Of a stretch of DNA of 64,000 nucleotides, positions 43,657 through 50,506 are shown in pieces. Where the stretch lies: NCBI GenBank assembly GCA_023415305.1, contig JAEZKZ010000117.1:248001-312000 (forward strand), in the 5' to 3' direction. The position numbers were made by a program, and so were the translations under genes. Each line of letters opens with the position of its first letter. Within the stretch, counting starts at the first letter, position 1. The notes below the pieces were generated by a model that was given only the letters and a program-made list of their open reading frames with translations, did not search any database and was not told the DNA's origin. The DNA comes from Bacillota bacterium (GTDB taxonomy: Bacteria; Bacillota; Clostridia; Acetivibrionales; DSM-1351).

Positions 43657-44772
43657 ATGGATATGATTTTTGAAAATAATTTTAGGGTTTCGTTCTTGAC
43701 GTGGAATATTTATCAAGGTTTTGATGTTGCACCATTGTTTGATCCGTCCCTAACCCCAGCGCAAGTCCCCATAATTGTAACCCAGATATTCAGGCAATTT
43801 CTTGCGACGAATTTTCCTGTTCGTGCCAAGGCAATTGCTAAAGCCATCGTTTCGGAAAAACCTGATCTTATTGGTTTACAGGAAGCTGTACGGGTAGAAC
43901 TGATTATTCCAACTTTCGGGACTGTCACCTATGATTTTGTAGAGATATTATTAGAAGAGTTAAAGGAACAAGGTTTGAATTACGCAGTTGCGGCTCGTAA
44001 TAACAATGCTGAGGCAGAATTTCCAGACAGCAATGGAAATTTAGTTCATTTTTTAGAAACAGATGCAATCCTGATTTGTAAAAACCATAAATTGGGCGTA
44101 ATAAGACAGAAAGCTAATTTCCGAACAAATCTAACTATACCCATAGCAGGACAACCTTTTACTTTACTCCAAGGATGGACTACTATATTGGAAACAGATG
44201 CAATCCTGACTCGTAAAAAACATAGATTGGACGTAATAAGAAGACAGGAAGCTAATTTCCAAACAAATCTAACTATACCCATAGCAGGACAACCTTTTAC
44301 CATACTTCGAGGATGGTCTTCTATAGATGTTAAAATTCACGGAAAAGTTTTCAGGATGGTTAATACGCGTTTGGATCCAACTGCTGAAAACATTCGGAAT
44401 GCCCAAGCAAATGAAATTCTTCAAGGACCTGCAAACACATGTTTACCGGTAGTTATTACTGGAGATTTGAACGCTCCTCCTAATAGCAGTACAATTAATT
44501 TGTTTATTGAGGCTGGTTTTGAAGATGTATGGGATAAAGTAGGTAAAGGACCAGGGCTTACCCATGAACAGAATCCTGATCTTTTAAATGCAATTTCTAT
44601 GTTGACCGAAAGATTTGATTATATTTTTTTTAAAAACGGCTGGGAACCAATTAAAGCAGAATTACATGGAGAATTACAGAACGACCGAACAAAAACAGGG
44701 CTTTGGCCATCCGATCATGCAACAGTATCTGCAAGTTTACATTTAGAGAATCATCATGATCTCAATAGTTAA
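43657..44772 (+). CDS. Endonuclease/exonuclease/phosphatase (EEP) family protein with internal duplication
   Basis: About 371 residues. The EEP core motifs are all present: SFLTWNIYQG, LIGLQEAV, VITGDLNAPPNS and WPSDHATVSASL, the metal-dependent active site. Inside the domain, 45 residues (44053-44187) are repeated in tandem (44188-44325, 46 residues): both start LETDAIL and contain TNLTIPIAGQPFT. An ATG at 43657 has GGAG 4 bases upstream; a GTG at 43606 is less likely. Its target could be DNA, phospholipid or sphingomyelin-like esters. No signal peptide is clear. Confidence 0.82.
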   Translation: MDMIFENNFRVSFLTWNIYQGFDVAPLFDPSLTPAQVPIIVTQIFRQFLATNFPVRAKAIAKAIVSEKPDLIGLQEAVRVELIIPTFGTVTYDFVEILLEELKEQGLNYAVAARNNNAEAEFPDSNGNLVHFLETDAILICKNHKLGVIRQKANFRTNLTIPIAGQPFTLLQGWTTILETDAILTRKKHRLDVIRRQEANFQTNLTIPIAGQPFTILRGWSSIDVKIHGKVFRMVNTRLDPTAENIRNAQANEILQGPANTCLPVVITGDLNAPPNSSTINLFIEAGFEDVWDKVGKGPGLTHEQNPDLLNAISMLTERFDYIFFKNGWEPIKAELHGELQNDRTKTGLWPSDHATVSASLHLENHHDLNS

Positions 44773-44966
44773 TACAGTGACGATTAGCATCAATTAACAT
44801 TGTACAAGAATGAAAATACTGTTTTTATTAAAAAAATGGTATTTTCTATATGAAAAAGTGTAGCATCAATTTGTTAATTCTATTCAAGAAATGGTTCATA
44901 GGCCCGCTAGCTTGTTCTATAGGCATGCCTCTAAAAAATGGTAAAATTATGCGAACTTTAGAGTAA

Positions 44967-45027
44967 GTTTTCACATTGTGAAAACAGCTGTGTTGCAATG
45001 TGCAACACACTTGAAAAATGTTTTCAA
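44967..45027. promoter_or_regulatory. Three consecutive perfect palindromes
   Basis: GTTTTCACA-T-TGTGAAAAC (44967-44985), TGTGTTGCA-ATG-TGCAACACA (44989-45009) and TTGAAAA-ATG-TTTTCAA (45011-45027). Their centres are 23 and 20 bases apart, about two helical turns each, so they lie on one face of DNA. No gene start is close, so the role (operator, partition or recombination site) is open. Confidence 0.6.
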
Positions 45028-45078
45028 AGCATTTGTAAAGATATGAATTAAATATCCCCCTTTTTTCTTTATAAAACG

Positions 45079-45109
45079 CCGAAAGCCCTTGAAAATCAAG
45101 GGCTTTCGG
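45079..45109 (-). terminator. Strong hairpin terminator
   Basis: A perfect 13-bp stem, CCGAAAGCCCTTG and its complement, around AAAAT; on the minus strand it is followed by CGTTTTAT. Immediately upstream in that sense is GCCTCCACCA (45118-45127), which looks like a tRNA or tmRNA 3' end. Confidence 0.75.
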
Positions 45110-45208
45110 ACAAAATGTGGTGGAGGCGAACCGTACCAGTCAAAGATAACAACAAATATAAGTTATTATAGGCATAAATAAATTAATAACCTTAGATTTA
45201 ATAAATAC

Positions 45209-45790
45209 CTATTTAATGTCATAATTGCGCCTTAACTGAAAGTCAGTTGTAATGCCATCCGCCCCAGCTCCAAACCATACTTTAAAATTATCAATTACAT
45301 AACATATGGAATATTGGGGTTGGTCTGGTTCATATTTTTCAAGTTCAATGGGTTCGCTCTTACCAAGAATTTTATCGATCTCGTCAAAAGTCATACCAAC
45401 TGTTGCGCCATTAATGTTAACTTTGTTATTACAGTCAATATATTCAATCATTTCAGGTTCTAAATACTTATCAAAATAAATAGTCATTCCATATTGTTCA
45501 TAGTTATATCCTTCATCTTGCCATTCGTATTGTCCTTTATCAAGACTGTACTCTTTACCAAGCAACTCTAATACTTCATATTTTTTGAGCCCCATAATTA
45601 GTTTTATACTATTAGTATTCGGGATAAATAATGATTCCTTAACTGATGTGGATGATTTAATTTCTTTATTGGTATCTATTGTGTAAATTGGTTCTGAATC
45701 CGTAGTGATGCTTATTGATCCTTTTTCAGTATAAAAGGAATATCCAGTAATCCCTAGTATTATAATTATTACATAAACTAATGTTTTCAT
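45209..45790 (-). CDS. Exported protein with two lG-motif repeats (DUF4309-like)
   Basis: A 193-residue protein with an N-terminal hydrophobic segment (LVYVIIIILGITGYSFY) acting as anchor or signal. Two repeats of the form GxxxxEVxxLLGKxxS follow (MGLKKYEVLELLGKEYS and VGMTFDEIDKILGKSEP), a pattern seen in BamE-like and DUF4309 proteins. Function unknown. It lies at the presumed edge of the prophage. Confidence 0.6.
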   Translation of the reverse strand: MKTLVYVIIIILGITGYSFYTEKGSISITTDSEPIYTIDTNKEIKSSTSVKESLFIPNTNSIKLIMGLKKYEVLELLGKEYSLDKGQYEWQDEGYNYEQYGMTIYFDKYLEPEMIEYIDCNNKVNINGATVGMTFDEIDKILGKSEPIELEKYEPDQPQYSICYVIDNFKVWFGAGADGITTDFQLRRNYDIK

Positions 45791-46011
45791 AGATACAGCA
45801 TCCCCCCGAAGAATAAGAACAACAAAATTTGTATTTTAAAAACAATAAATAAGTCTTTTTATTCTAAAACTATTTTATATCAAAATCCCACAAAATGGAA
45901 TGACTATTATAATAAGCTATCCTGTCATTTTATTAAAGCACTTTGCCAATTGGCATACTTAAAACAAAAGCCAAAAAATTAACTTAACGTTACAAAAGCT
46001 CATAGTTGTAG

Positions 46012-46767
46012 TTAATAATTTCTGGCCAAAAGTTCAAAATATCTATTCTCCTTCCCTTCATATCGGTTAATTAAATTATGGTTTCTCTCAATTCCTTCAA
46101 TTTTAAAATCCCGGTACAAGTCTCTCACATATTCACAGTCATTGTATGACAGTAGGAATTTTCCTTTAATTTTTTTCAGTGTGTTGGCAAGCCTGACATG
46201 ATCCTCTTTTGAAAATTGAGCCTGATAATATTTTTCCGTGCCGTAGTATGGTGGATCAAGATAAAAGAAAGCATCCGGCCGGTCATATACTTCAATCAGA
46301 TTTTGAAAATCCTTGTTTTCTATAACAACTCCCGAAAGCCTTTTAGTTATATGCTCCAAATACTCTGACATGTGACATATATTCTTTTTTATACAACCAA
46401 AAGTTTTTTGATTACTACCATAGCTGGTTTTCAGAAGCATGAAGAATCTTGCAGCACGCTGTATATCTGTTAATCCCTGTACAATGTATTGGGATTTGAA
46501 ATCATTGAAAAGCTCCCTAGAATTCAGTACATACTGCAATTCTTTCTGTAGTTCACCACAATGATACTTAACACATCTGAACAGGTTGACAAGCTCACTG
46601 TTATAATCATTATAAACTTCCATTTCTGCATGAGAATCTTTATAAAACAACACCCATGCCGCTCCGCCAAAGACTTCTATGTACCTCTTGGATCCCAGAG
46701 GGAATCTTTTTGTTATCTCCTTTTTTAAGTAATTCTTTCCACCGATCCAACCAATAAAACTATTCAT
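46012..46767 (-). CDS. dam: Phage-type DNA adenine methylase (Dam, D12 class)
   Basis: A 251-residue N6-adenine methyltransferase. FIGWIGGKNYLK is the SAM-binding FxGxK motif and DPPYYG (residues 171-176) the catalytic motif. Order and length match D12-class phage Dam enzymes. TTGGAGG precedes the ATG. An SOS box overlaps its promoter, and a strong terminator cuts it off from the lysis genes, so it forms its own damage-inducible unit. No cognate restriction gene is adjacent. Confidence 0.9.
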   Translation of the reverse strand: MNSFIGWIGGKNYLKKEITKRFPLGSKRYIEVFGGAAWVLFYKDSHAEMEVYNDYNSELVNLFRCVKYHCGELQKELQYVLNSRELFNDFKSQYIVQGLTDIQRAARFFMLLKTSYGSNQKTFGCIKKNICHMSEYLEHITKRLSGVVIENKDFQNLIEVYDRPDAFFYLDPPYYGTEKYYQAQFSKEDHVRLANTLKKIKGKFLLSYNDCEYVRDLYRDFKIEGIERNHNLINRYEGKENRYFELLARNY

Positions 46768-46792
46768 AAATGTCCTCCAAAATAAAATATTA

Positions 46793-46806
46793 CGAACATA
46801 CGTTCG
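46793..46806 (-). promoter_or_regulatory. LexA/DinR SOS box
   Basis: CGAACATACGTTCG is a perfect palindrome with the Gram-positive core GAAC-N4-GTTC. It lies 26 bases before the dam start codon, next to a TAATAT -10-like element on the minus strand. Confidence 0.82.
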
Positions 46807-46816
46807 GTATAATGGT

Positions 46817-46855
46817 AAAAAAATATCAGCCCTCAGGCATCACCTGAGGGCTGAT
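46817..46855 (-). terminator. Terminator after the holin gene
   Basis: ATCAGCCCTCAGG and its complement form a perfect 13-bp stem with a 5-base loop. On the minus strand it is followed by a T-run at 46823-46817. It ends the phage late transcript. Confidence 0.9.
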
Positions 46856-46856
46856 T

Positions 46857-47324
46857 TCATTTGCTATTAACTACTTTTTCACCTGCAGCATCAACTGTTC
46901 CCTTAAAAACAGCTATAGCTTTCTGCAAAAACGCAGGAATTGGTGCTCCCATCTTTCCAGCATTCTCAATAATACTTCCCATTTCGGTAAGTATGTACCA
47001 TACTATTACAATAGGACTTAAAAGAACAGTATACGAGAAAGGAATTTCAATGTTGGGAATATTGTTAATTACATTCCCTATTACAGCATCAAGTATTAAC
47101 GTGACTAACACAGCAATTATACTGCCTGTCTTGTGCCATAATCCTTCTCTTGCTCGCTTACTATTCCAATCACCGGTTTTACATGCTGCCATGGATCCTG
47201 TTATCCAGTCCACAGTCATACATACTACAAAAGCTACAACCAACCAGCCGAACCACCCTAACCATGCGGATATTCCTGCAAAGATACCAACTATTGAAGC
47301 CTTAAATGCACTTATTTTATCCAT
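46857..47324 (-). CDS. Phage holin (TcdE/phage_holin_4 type)
   Basis: About 155 residues from an ATG at 47324 behind GGAGGG. Three to four hydrophobic segments (SAWLGWFGWLVVAFVVCMTV; SIIAVLVTLILDAVIGNV; TVLLSPIVIVWYILTEMGSI) and the DWITG...TGDWNSKRAREG loop are typical of the clostridial/Bacillus holin 4 family. The charged C-terminal tail is also typical. It overlaps or abuts the amidase stop, giving a lysis cassette. Confidence 0.9.
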   Translation of the reverse strand: MDKISAFKASIVGIFAGISAWLGWFGWLVVAFVVCMTVDWITGSMAACKTGDWNSKRAREGLWHKTGSIIAVLVTLILDAVIGNVINNIPNIEIPFSYTVLLSPIVIVWYILTEMGSIIENAGKMGAPIPAFLQKAIAVFKGTVDAAGEKVVNSK

Positions 47325-47325
47325 A

Positions 47326-48021
47326 TTACTTCCCTCCATAGCTTTTAGCAATTTTTATTATTAAGGCTGGAAAGGCCGGGTCAATATCCTTCTTTTTCAG
47401 CCAGAATGACAACGGTGTATTAACCTTCTCAGAAACAATCTTCATGGCCTGCTCAAAGGTCATGGGCTCTTCCATCGCAGCTGAAACCAGTGGAATAAAA
47501 TTCTTTTCCGCTGCCGATTTGCTGTTTCCTCCGAACCAATTAAGTCCAGGGCAGGACTTGTTTTGTACCCAGCAGTGATATATAAGTGTTGATGTGGATG
47601 GAGCAATATTAAACTTTTTACATAAAAGAGCATTAAGCAGGATAATGCTTTGCTTTTGTTCTTCTGTCATGTCGTCAGAATCGAAGTTCCCGACGTTTTC
47701 AATTGTTATTGAGTCCTTATTCCCCGGACTCAGGAAACCTCCACCATCTTTTGTAAGTGGTCGGCCTACACAAATGGTTCCGTCCGGAAACGTACTGAAG
47801 TGTTGGGCTATCTCACTCATATTTAGGCTTCTTACATGATAAATTTCCATGCTTTTCATAAGCGCGATATGATTGTTTTTTACGTCTTTATATGCAGGGC
47901 TTGCTGTATGGTGCTGCTGGATTGTTTTAAATGTCTTAACCCCTTTTAGCCCTTCGATGTACGTCCTCAGTTCTTCCCTGTCCATTAAAATAAACTTACC
48001 TTCTTGTTTCACCTTTCTCAC
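47326..48021 (-). CDS. N-acetylmuramoyl-L-alanine amidase (endolysin)
   Basis: About 231 residues. An amidase_2 domain carries zinc-ligand His residues in TIQQHHTASPAY and HCWVQNKSCPG, with SITIENVGNFD between them. The C-terminal ~60 residues are a separate small domain, probably wall-binding. The start is a GTG at 48021 or a later GTG/ATG; none has a strong site. It pairs with the downstream holin as the phage lysis cassette. Confidence 0.9.
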   Translation of the reverse strand: MRKVKQEGKFILMDREELRTYIEGLKGVKTFKTIQQHHTASPAYKDVKNNHIALMKSMEIYHVRSLNMSEIAQHFSTFPDGTICVGRPLTKDGGGFLSPGNKDSITIENVGNFDSDDMTEEQKQSIILLNALLCKKFNIAPSTSTLIYHCWVQNKSCPGLNWFGGNSKSAAEKNFIPLVSAAMEEPMTFEQAMKIVSEKVNTPLSFWLKKKDIDPAFPALIIKIAKSYGGK

Positions 48022-48047
48022 CCTTTCGTATTTTTTTGTAAAATAAA

Positions 48048-48071
48048 AAAGAGGCCTTCTCCAGCCTCTTT
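48048..48071 (-). terminator. Terminator after the zinc-ribbon gene
   Basis: AAAGAGGC, an 8-base loop, GCCTCTTT, then a T-run on the minus strand. It stands between the zinc-ribbon gene and the amidase. Confidence 0.82.
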
Positions 48072-48150
48072 AAGTCGTGGTAGTAATTCTAATTTGATTT
48101 TGTGACGTATAAAAAGGACTACCAACAACTAAGTAATCCCTAAAAGCCCA

Positions 48151-48522
48151 TTATTTCACATCAGCATTTAATGAACCTGTTATTCTGTTCCACTTTAATG
48201 TTATTAATATATCTTTTTCTAAAAAAACATCAACCTTTCTTTTTCGTAAACTACATGAGAATTCAAAACTATAATTACCTTCATCTAAATCTAATTCAAC
48301 AGTACCGCCATTATTAATGCTTAAATTTTTAACATTATTAATACTAATGTTAACTGGAGGATTAAGTAAAAACATTTGACTTTCTCTAAAAATTGTTACC
48401 TTATGTTTTCTTTTTTCACGCGTTGGGATATTCCTATTACTATTTTCGTTTGTTTTCATGCCACACTTATTACAAAACAAACTATTCTCTGACAGTTCCG
48501 TACCACAAAATCGACAAAACAT
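48151..48522 (-). CDS. Zinc-ribbon protein
   Basis: A 123-residue protein that starts MFCRFCGTELSENSLFCNKC, a two-CxxC zinc ribbon. The rest is a beta-rich domain (LFNPPVNISINNVKN-like, GGTVELDLDEGNYSFEFSCS). AAGGTG precedes the ATG. It lies among phage late genes but has its own terminator, like an accessory gene added to a prophage. Function unknown. Confidence 0.7.
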   Translation of the reverse strand: MFCRFCGTELSENSLFCNKCGMKTNENSNRNIPTREKRKHKVTIFRESQMFLLNPPVNISINNVKNLSINNGGTVELDLDEGNYSFEFSCSLRKRKVDVFLEKDILITLKWNRITGSLNADVK

Positions 48523-48654
48523 ACATAATCACCTTTTCGATAAAATTCTATGGAAGTCATCCCCATGTAATATTATACCATTTATTAAGTGTTTGTCTAC
48601 TAATGTTCTTTTTTGAGAATTCAGTGTTTCGCAGTATTATCCAATAACCACTAA

Positions 48655-48687
48655 AAAGAGCACTTGGGATTATCCAAATGCCCCTTT
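48655..48687 (-). terminator. Terminator of the FN3/Big2 gene
   Basis: An imperfect stem, AAAGGGGCATTTGG with CCAAGTGCTCTTT on the minus strand, lies just after the stop at 48701 and is followed by a short T-run. Confidence 0.6.
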
Positions 48688-48700
48688 ATTCTTAATTATT

Positions 48701-49930
48701 TTATTGCCTTACCCTTATATAAATCCTTCCTAATTCTTTACCATCTTTATCAGTTGCAACTATATATGTTAATCCCTCACTTACAGTTGTTACTTTACCC
48801 TGGGATGATACAGTTGCAATTGTAGGATCATATGAAGTCCATGTTACATCAGCGGTATTTGTCAAATCATCAATGGTTAATCTGCAAGTACCTCCTATAT
48901 TCAAATCAACTGCAAGCTGATATTCCAAATCTACTATCAGGACATTTATTATTTCGGTGTATGACTTATCTTTACTTGTGCAGGTGATTACCGTATTCCC
49001 AGGCTTTAAAGCCTTAATCATTCCATTAGCATCAACTGTGGCTAACGTAGAATCAGATGATGCCCATTCCATATCTGAATTATCAATTAAGTCATTACTT
49101 ACACTCAATTGCTTTTCCTCTTTTACTTCAAGAACTAATTTTAATTTATTATTTGATTTTGGAATTGTGGCTAAGGCCTCATTTGATTGTGGTCCCTCTA
49201 TTCCATTGATTACCGCACTTACAACATAATAATATGTAGTACCAGGTATTACATTTGTGTCAGAAAAACTTGTACCTATTGCCGAAAATGTTGTTGTGTA
49301 TGGCCCTCCAGGAGTCTCTGAACGCTTTAAATTATAGCTTGTTGTACCTTCTACGCTGTCCCATTTTAAAATAACTTCTTTGTTACCAGCTGTAGCATCT
49401 AAATTAGTCGGCGCCACAGGAGTATTAATATCGACTAAGTAACCAGTATCATCAATATCAATTGCATCAAATTGAAAACGCCAAGCACCATTTGTTATTC
49501 CAGAAATTATGATGCTATGATTAGTATTTGTCAGTCCAGTAACTTCAAATAACAAATATTGTTGTTGACTATATTGAGAGGGGGTTAATGTTCCGTAGTC
49601 AGTTCCATCAACTTTAACTTTCATACTAGAAAAAGACTCTTGGTTATAAAAACCAATTACTCTCAATTTAGTTCCACTAAAATTAAACTTCACAGAAAAT
49701 TCATTCGCATTTACATAATGAACATCATTTTTATATGATCCTAATGAATCTGAATAATATGGCATTCCAGTATAAACAATATGGCTATCGTTGTCATTAA
49801 TTCTCTGCCATCCCACCTCGGGACTTGTTAATTTTTCCCCAACCGAAGCTGCAAAACTCACCGTACAAAATGCCGCCATTACACCAATAAATACTACTAT
49901 AAAACATAACAACTTACTAAATCTTTTCAT
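48701..49930 (-). CDS. Secreted protein with FN3 and Big2 Ig-like domains
   Basis: A 409-residue exported protein. A signal peptide (LLCFIVVFIGVMAAFCTVSFAA) is followed by a jelly-roll-like domain of about 130 residues. A fibronectin-III domain comes next (VAPTNLDATAGNKEVILKWD to YYYVVSAVINGIEGPQS), then two Big2-type Ig folds (MEWASSDSTLATVDANGMIK; VTWTSYDPTIATVSSQGKVT). It sits between phage tail and lysis genes with terminators on both sides. Likely a host-surface accessory gene carried by the prophage. Confidence 0.82.
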   Translation of the reverse strand: MKRFSKLLCFIVVFIGVMAAFCTVSFAASVGEKLTSPEVGWQRINDNDSHIVYTGMPYYSDSLGSYKNDVHYVNANEFSVKFNFSGTKLRVIGFYNQESFSSMKVKVDGTDYGTLTPSQYSQQQYLLFEVTGLTNTNHSIIISGITNGAWRFQFDAIDIDDTGYLVDINTPVAPTNLDATAGNKEVILKWDSVEGTTSYNLKRSETPGGPYTTTFSAIGTSFSDTNVIPGTTYYYVVSAVINGIEGPQSNEALATIPKSNNKLKLVLEVKEEKQLSVSNDLIDNSDMEWASSDSTLATVDANGMIKALKPGNTVITCTSKDKSYTEIINVLIVDLEYQLAVDLNIGGTCRLTIDDLTNTADVTWTSYDPTIATVSSQGKVTTVSEGLTYIVATDKDGKELGRIYIRVRQ

Positions 49931-50039
49931 AAATTGACCTCCAAATTAATATTTTGTAAAATTATACCTTAATCCACATAATATTATAAGACTGATAAAT
50001 ATTATAATTTAAAGGTATAATTAGTATTTAATACAAATA

Positions 50040-50067
50040 AAAGAGGACTAAATTAATAGCCCTCTTT
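50040..50067 (-). terminator. Terminator after xkdX
   Basis: AAAGAGG and CCTCTTT around a 14-base loop, followed by TTATTTG on the minus strand. It ends the tail-gene transcript. Confidence 0.75.
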
Positions 50068-50084
50068 CGCTCGTTATATTATCT

Positions 50085-50201
50085 TTATCCGAGTATCTCT
50101 GTCTTTTGTTCTGCAGTGATCCATGCTTTTGACACCGCTATATCTAACTGCTCCGTCGTAAGCTTCCCAGCATGATATAAGTAATTTAATCTTTCAAACA
50201 T
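50085..50201 (-). CDS. xkdX: XkdX family phage protein
   Basis: A 38-residue frame from an ATG behind GGAGGTG: MFERLNYLYHAGKLTTEQLD, IAVSKAWITAEQKTEILG. YxxGKxTxxQLxxAVxKGWIT-like spacing is the XkdX family pattern. These tiny genes follow the tail fibre gene in many Firmicutes prophages. The role is unknown, possibly a tail-fibre accessory. Confidence 0.85.
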   Translation of the reverse strand: MFERLNYLYHAGKLTTEQLDIAVSKAWITAEQKTEILG

Positions 50202-50204
50202 TCT

Positions 50205-50495
50205 TTACACCTCCAAACCTGTAGTTATTAATGTATCAATTTGCTGTTGCATATTTAAATTATCTATTATCAGTTGGTCAACCAGTTCTTGGAGCTTTTG
50301 TGTTTCTGGCTTAGGCAATTCCTCAAAAACAGGAATATGCTCTTCACCACTTACGTCAATATTTTTAAGTCTTTTGCCTGCTGGAACTTTAATCCACATA
50401 AAAGGAACCCCTACAGGTTCTCTTAAATTACTACCTTGCATCTGGCTTAATATAAAACCTTCATTATCGTAAATTGCTAAAGCTTGAATATCCAT
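50205..50495 (-). CDS. Phage tail protein (XkdW-like position)
   Basis: A 96-residue protein with an N-terminal beta domain (IQALAIYDNEGFILSQMQG; VPFMWIKVPAGKRL) and a C-terminal coiled coil (LQELVDQLIIDNLNMQQQID). It lies between the tail fibre gene and xkdX, where XkdW-type proteins are found. GGAGG precedes the ATG. Confidence 0.72.
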   Translation of the reverse strand: MDIQALAIYDNEGFILSQMQGSNLREPVGVPFMWIKVPAGKRLKNIDVSGEEHIPVFEELPKPETQKLQELVDQLIIDNLNMQQQIDTLITTGLEV

Positions 50496-50506
50496 ATATT
50501 TGCCTC

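Larger units (their letters stand above)
44773..45208. other. Palindrome-rich intergenic region
   Basis: No gene is seen in these 436 bases. They hold an AAAATACTG...GGTATTTT hairpin (about 44816-44850, likely the EEP terminator), a 10-bp palindrome AGGCATGCCT at 44921, three longer palindromes at 44967-45027, and a strong terminator followed by a tRNA/tmRNA-end-like sequence at 45079-45127. Confidence 0.6.

Noticed and set aside
44053..44325. Duplication in the EEP gene as an assembly artefact
   Set aside because: The two copies differ at many positions, including one extra codon, so a collapsed or doubled read is unlikely.
44946..45127. A complete tRNA or tmRNA gene
   Set aside because: Only a ten-base 3'-end-like motif is present; no acceptor-stem partner, T-arm or D-arm could be drawn.
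45950..45966. TGCCAATTGGCA palindrome as an operator
   Set aside because: It is a short palindrome in AT-rich DNA far from a promoter, with no second copy nearby; chance is likely.
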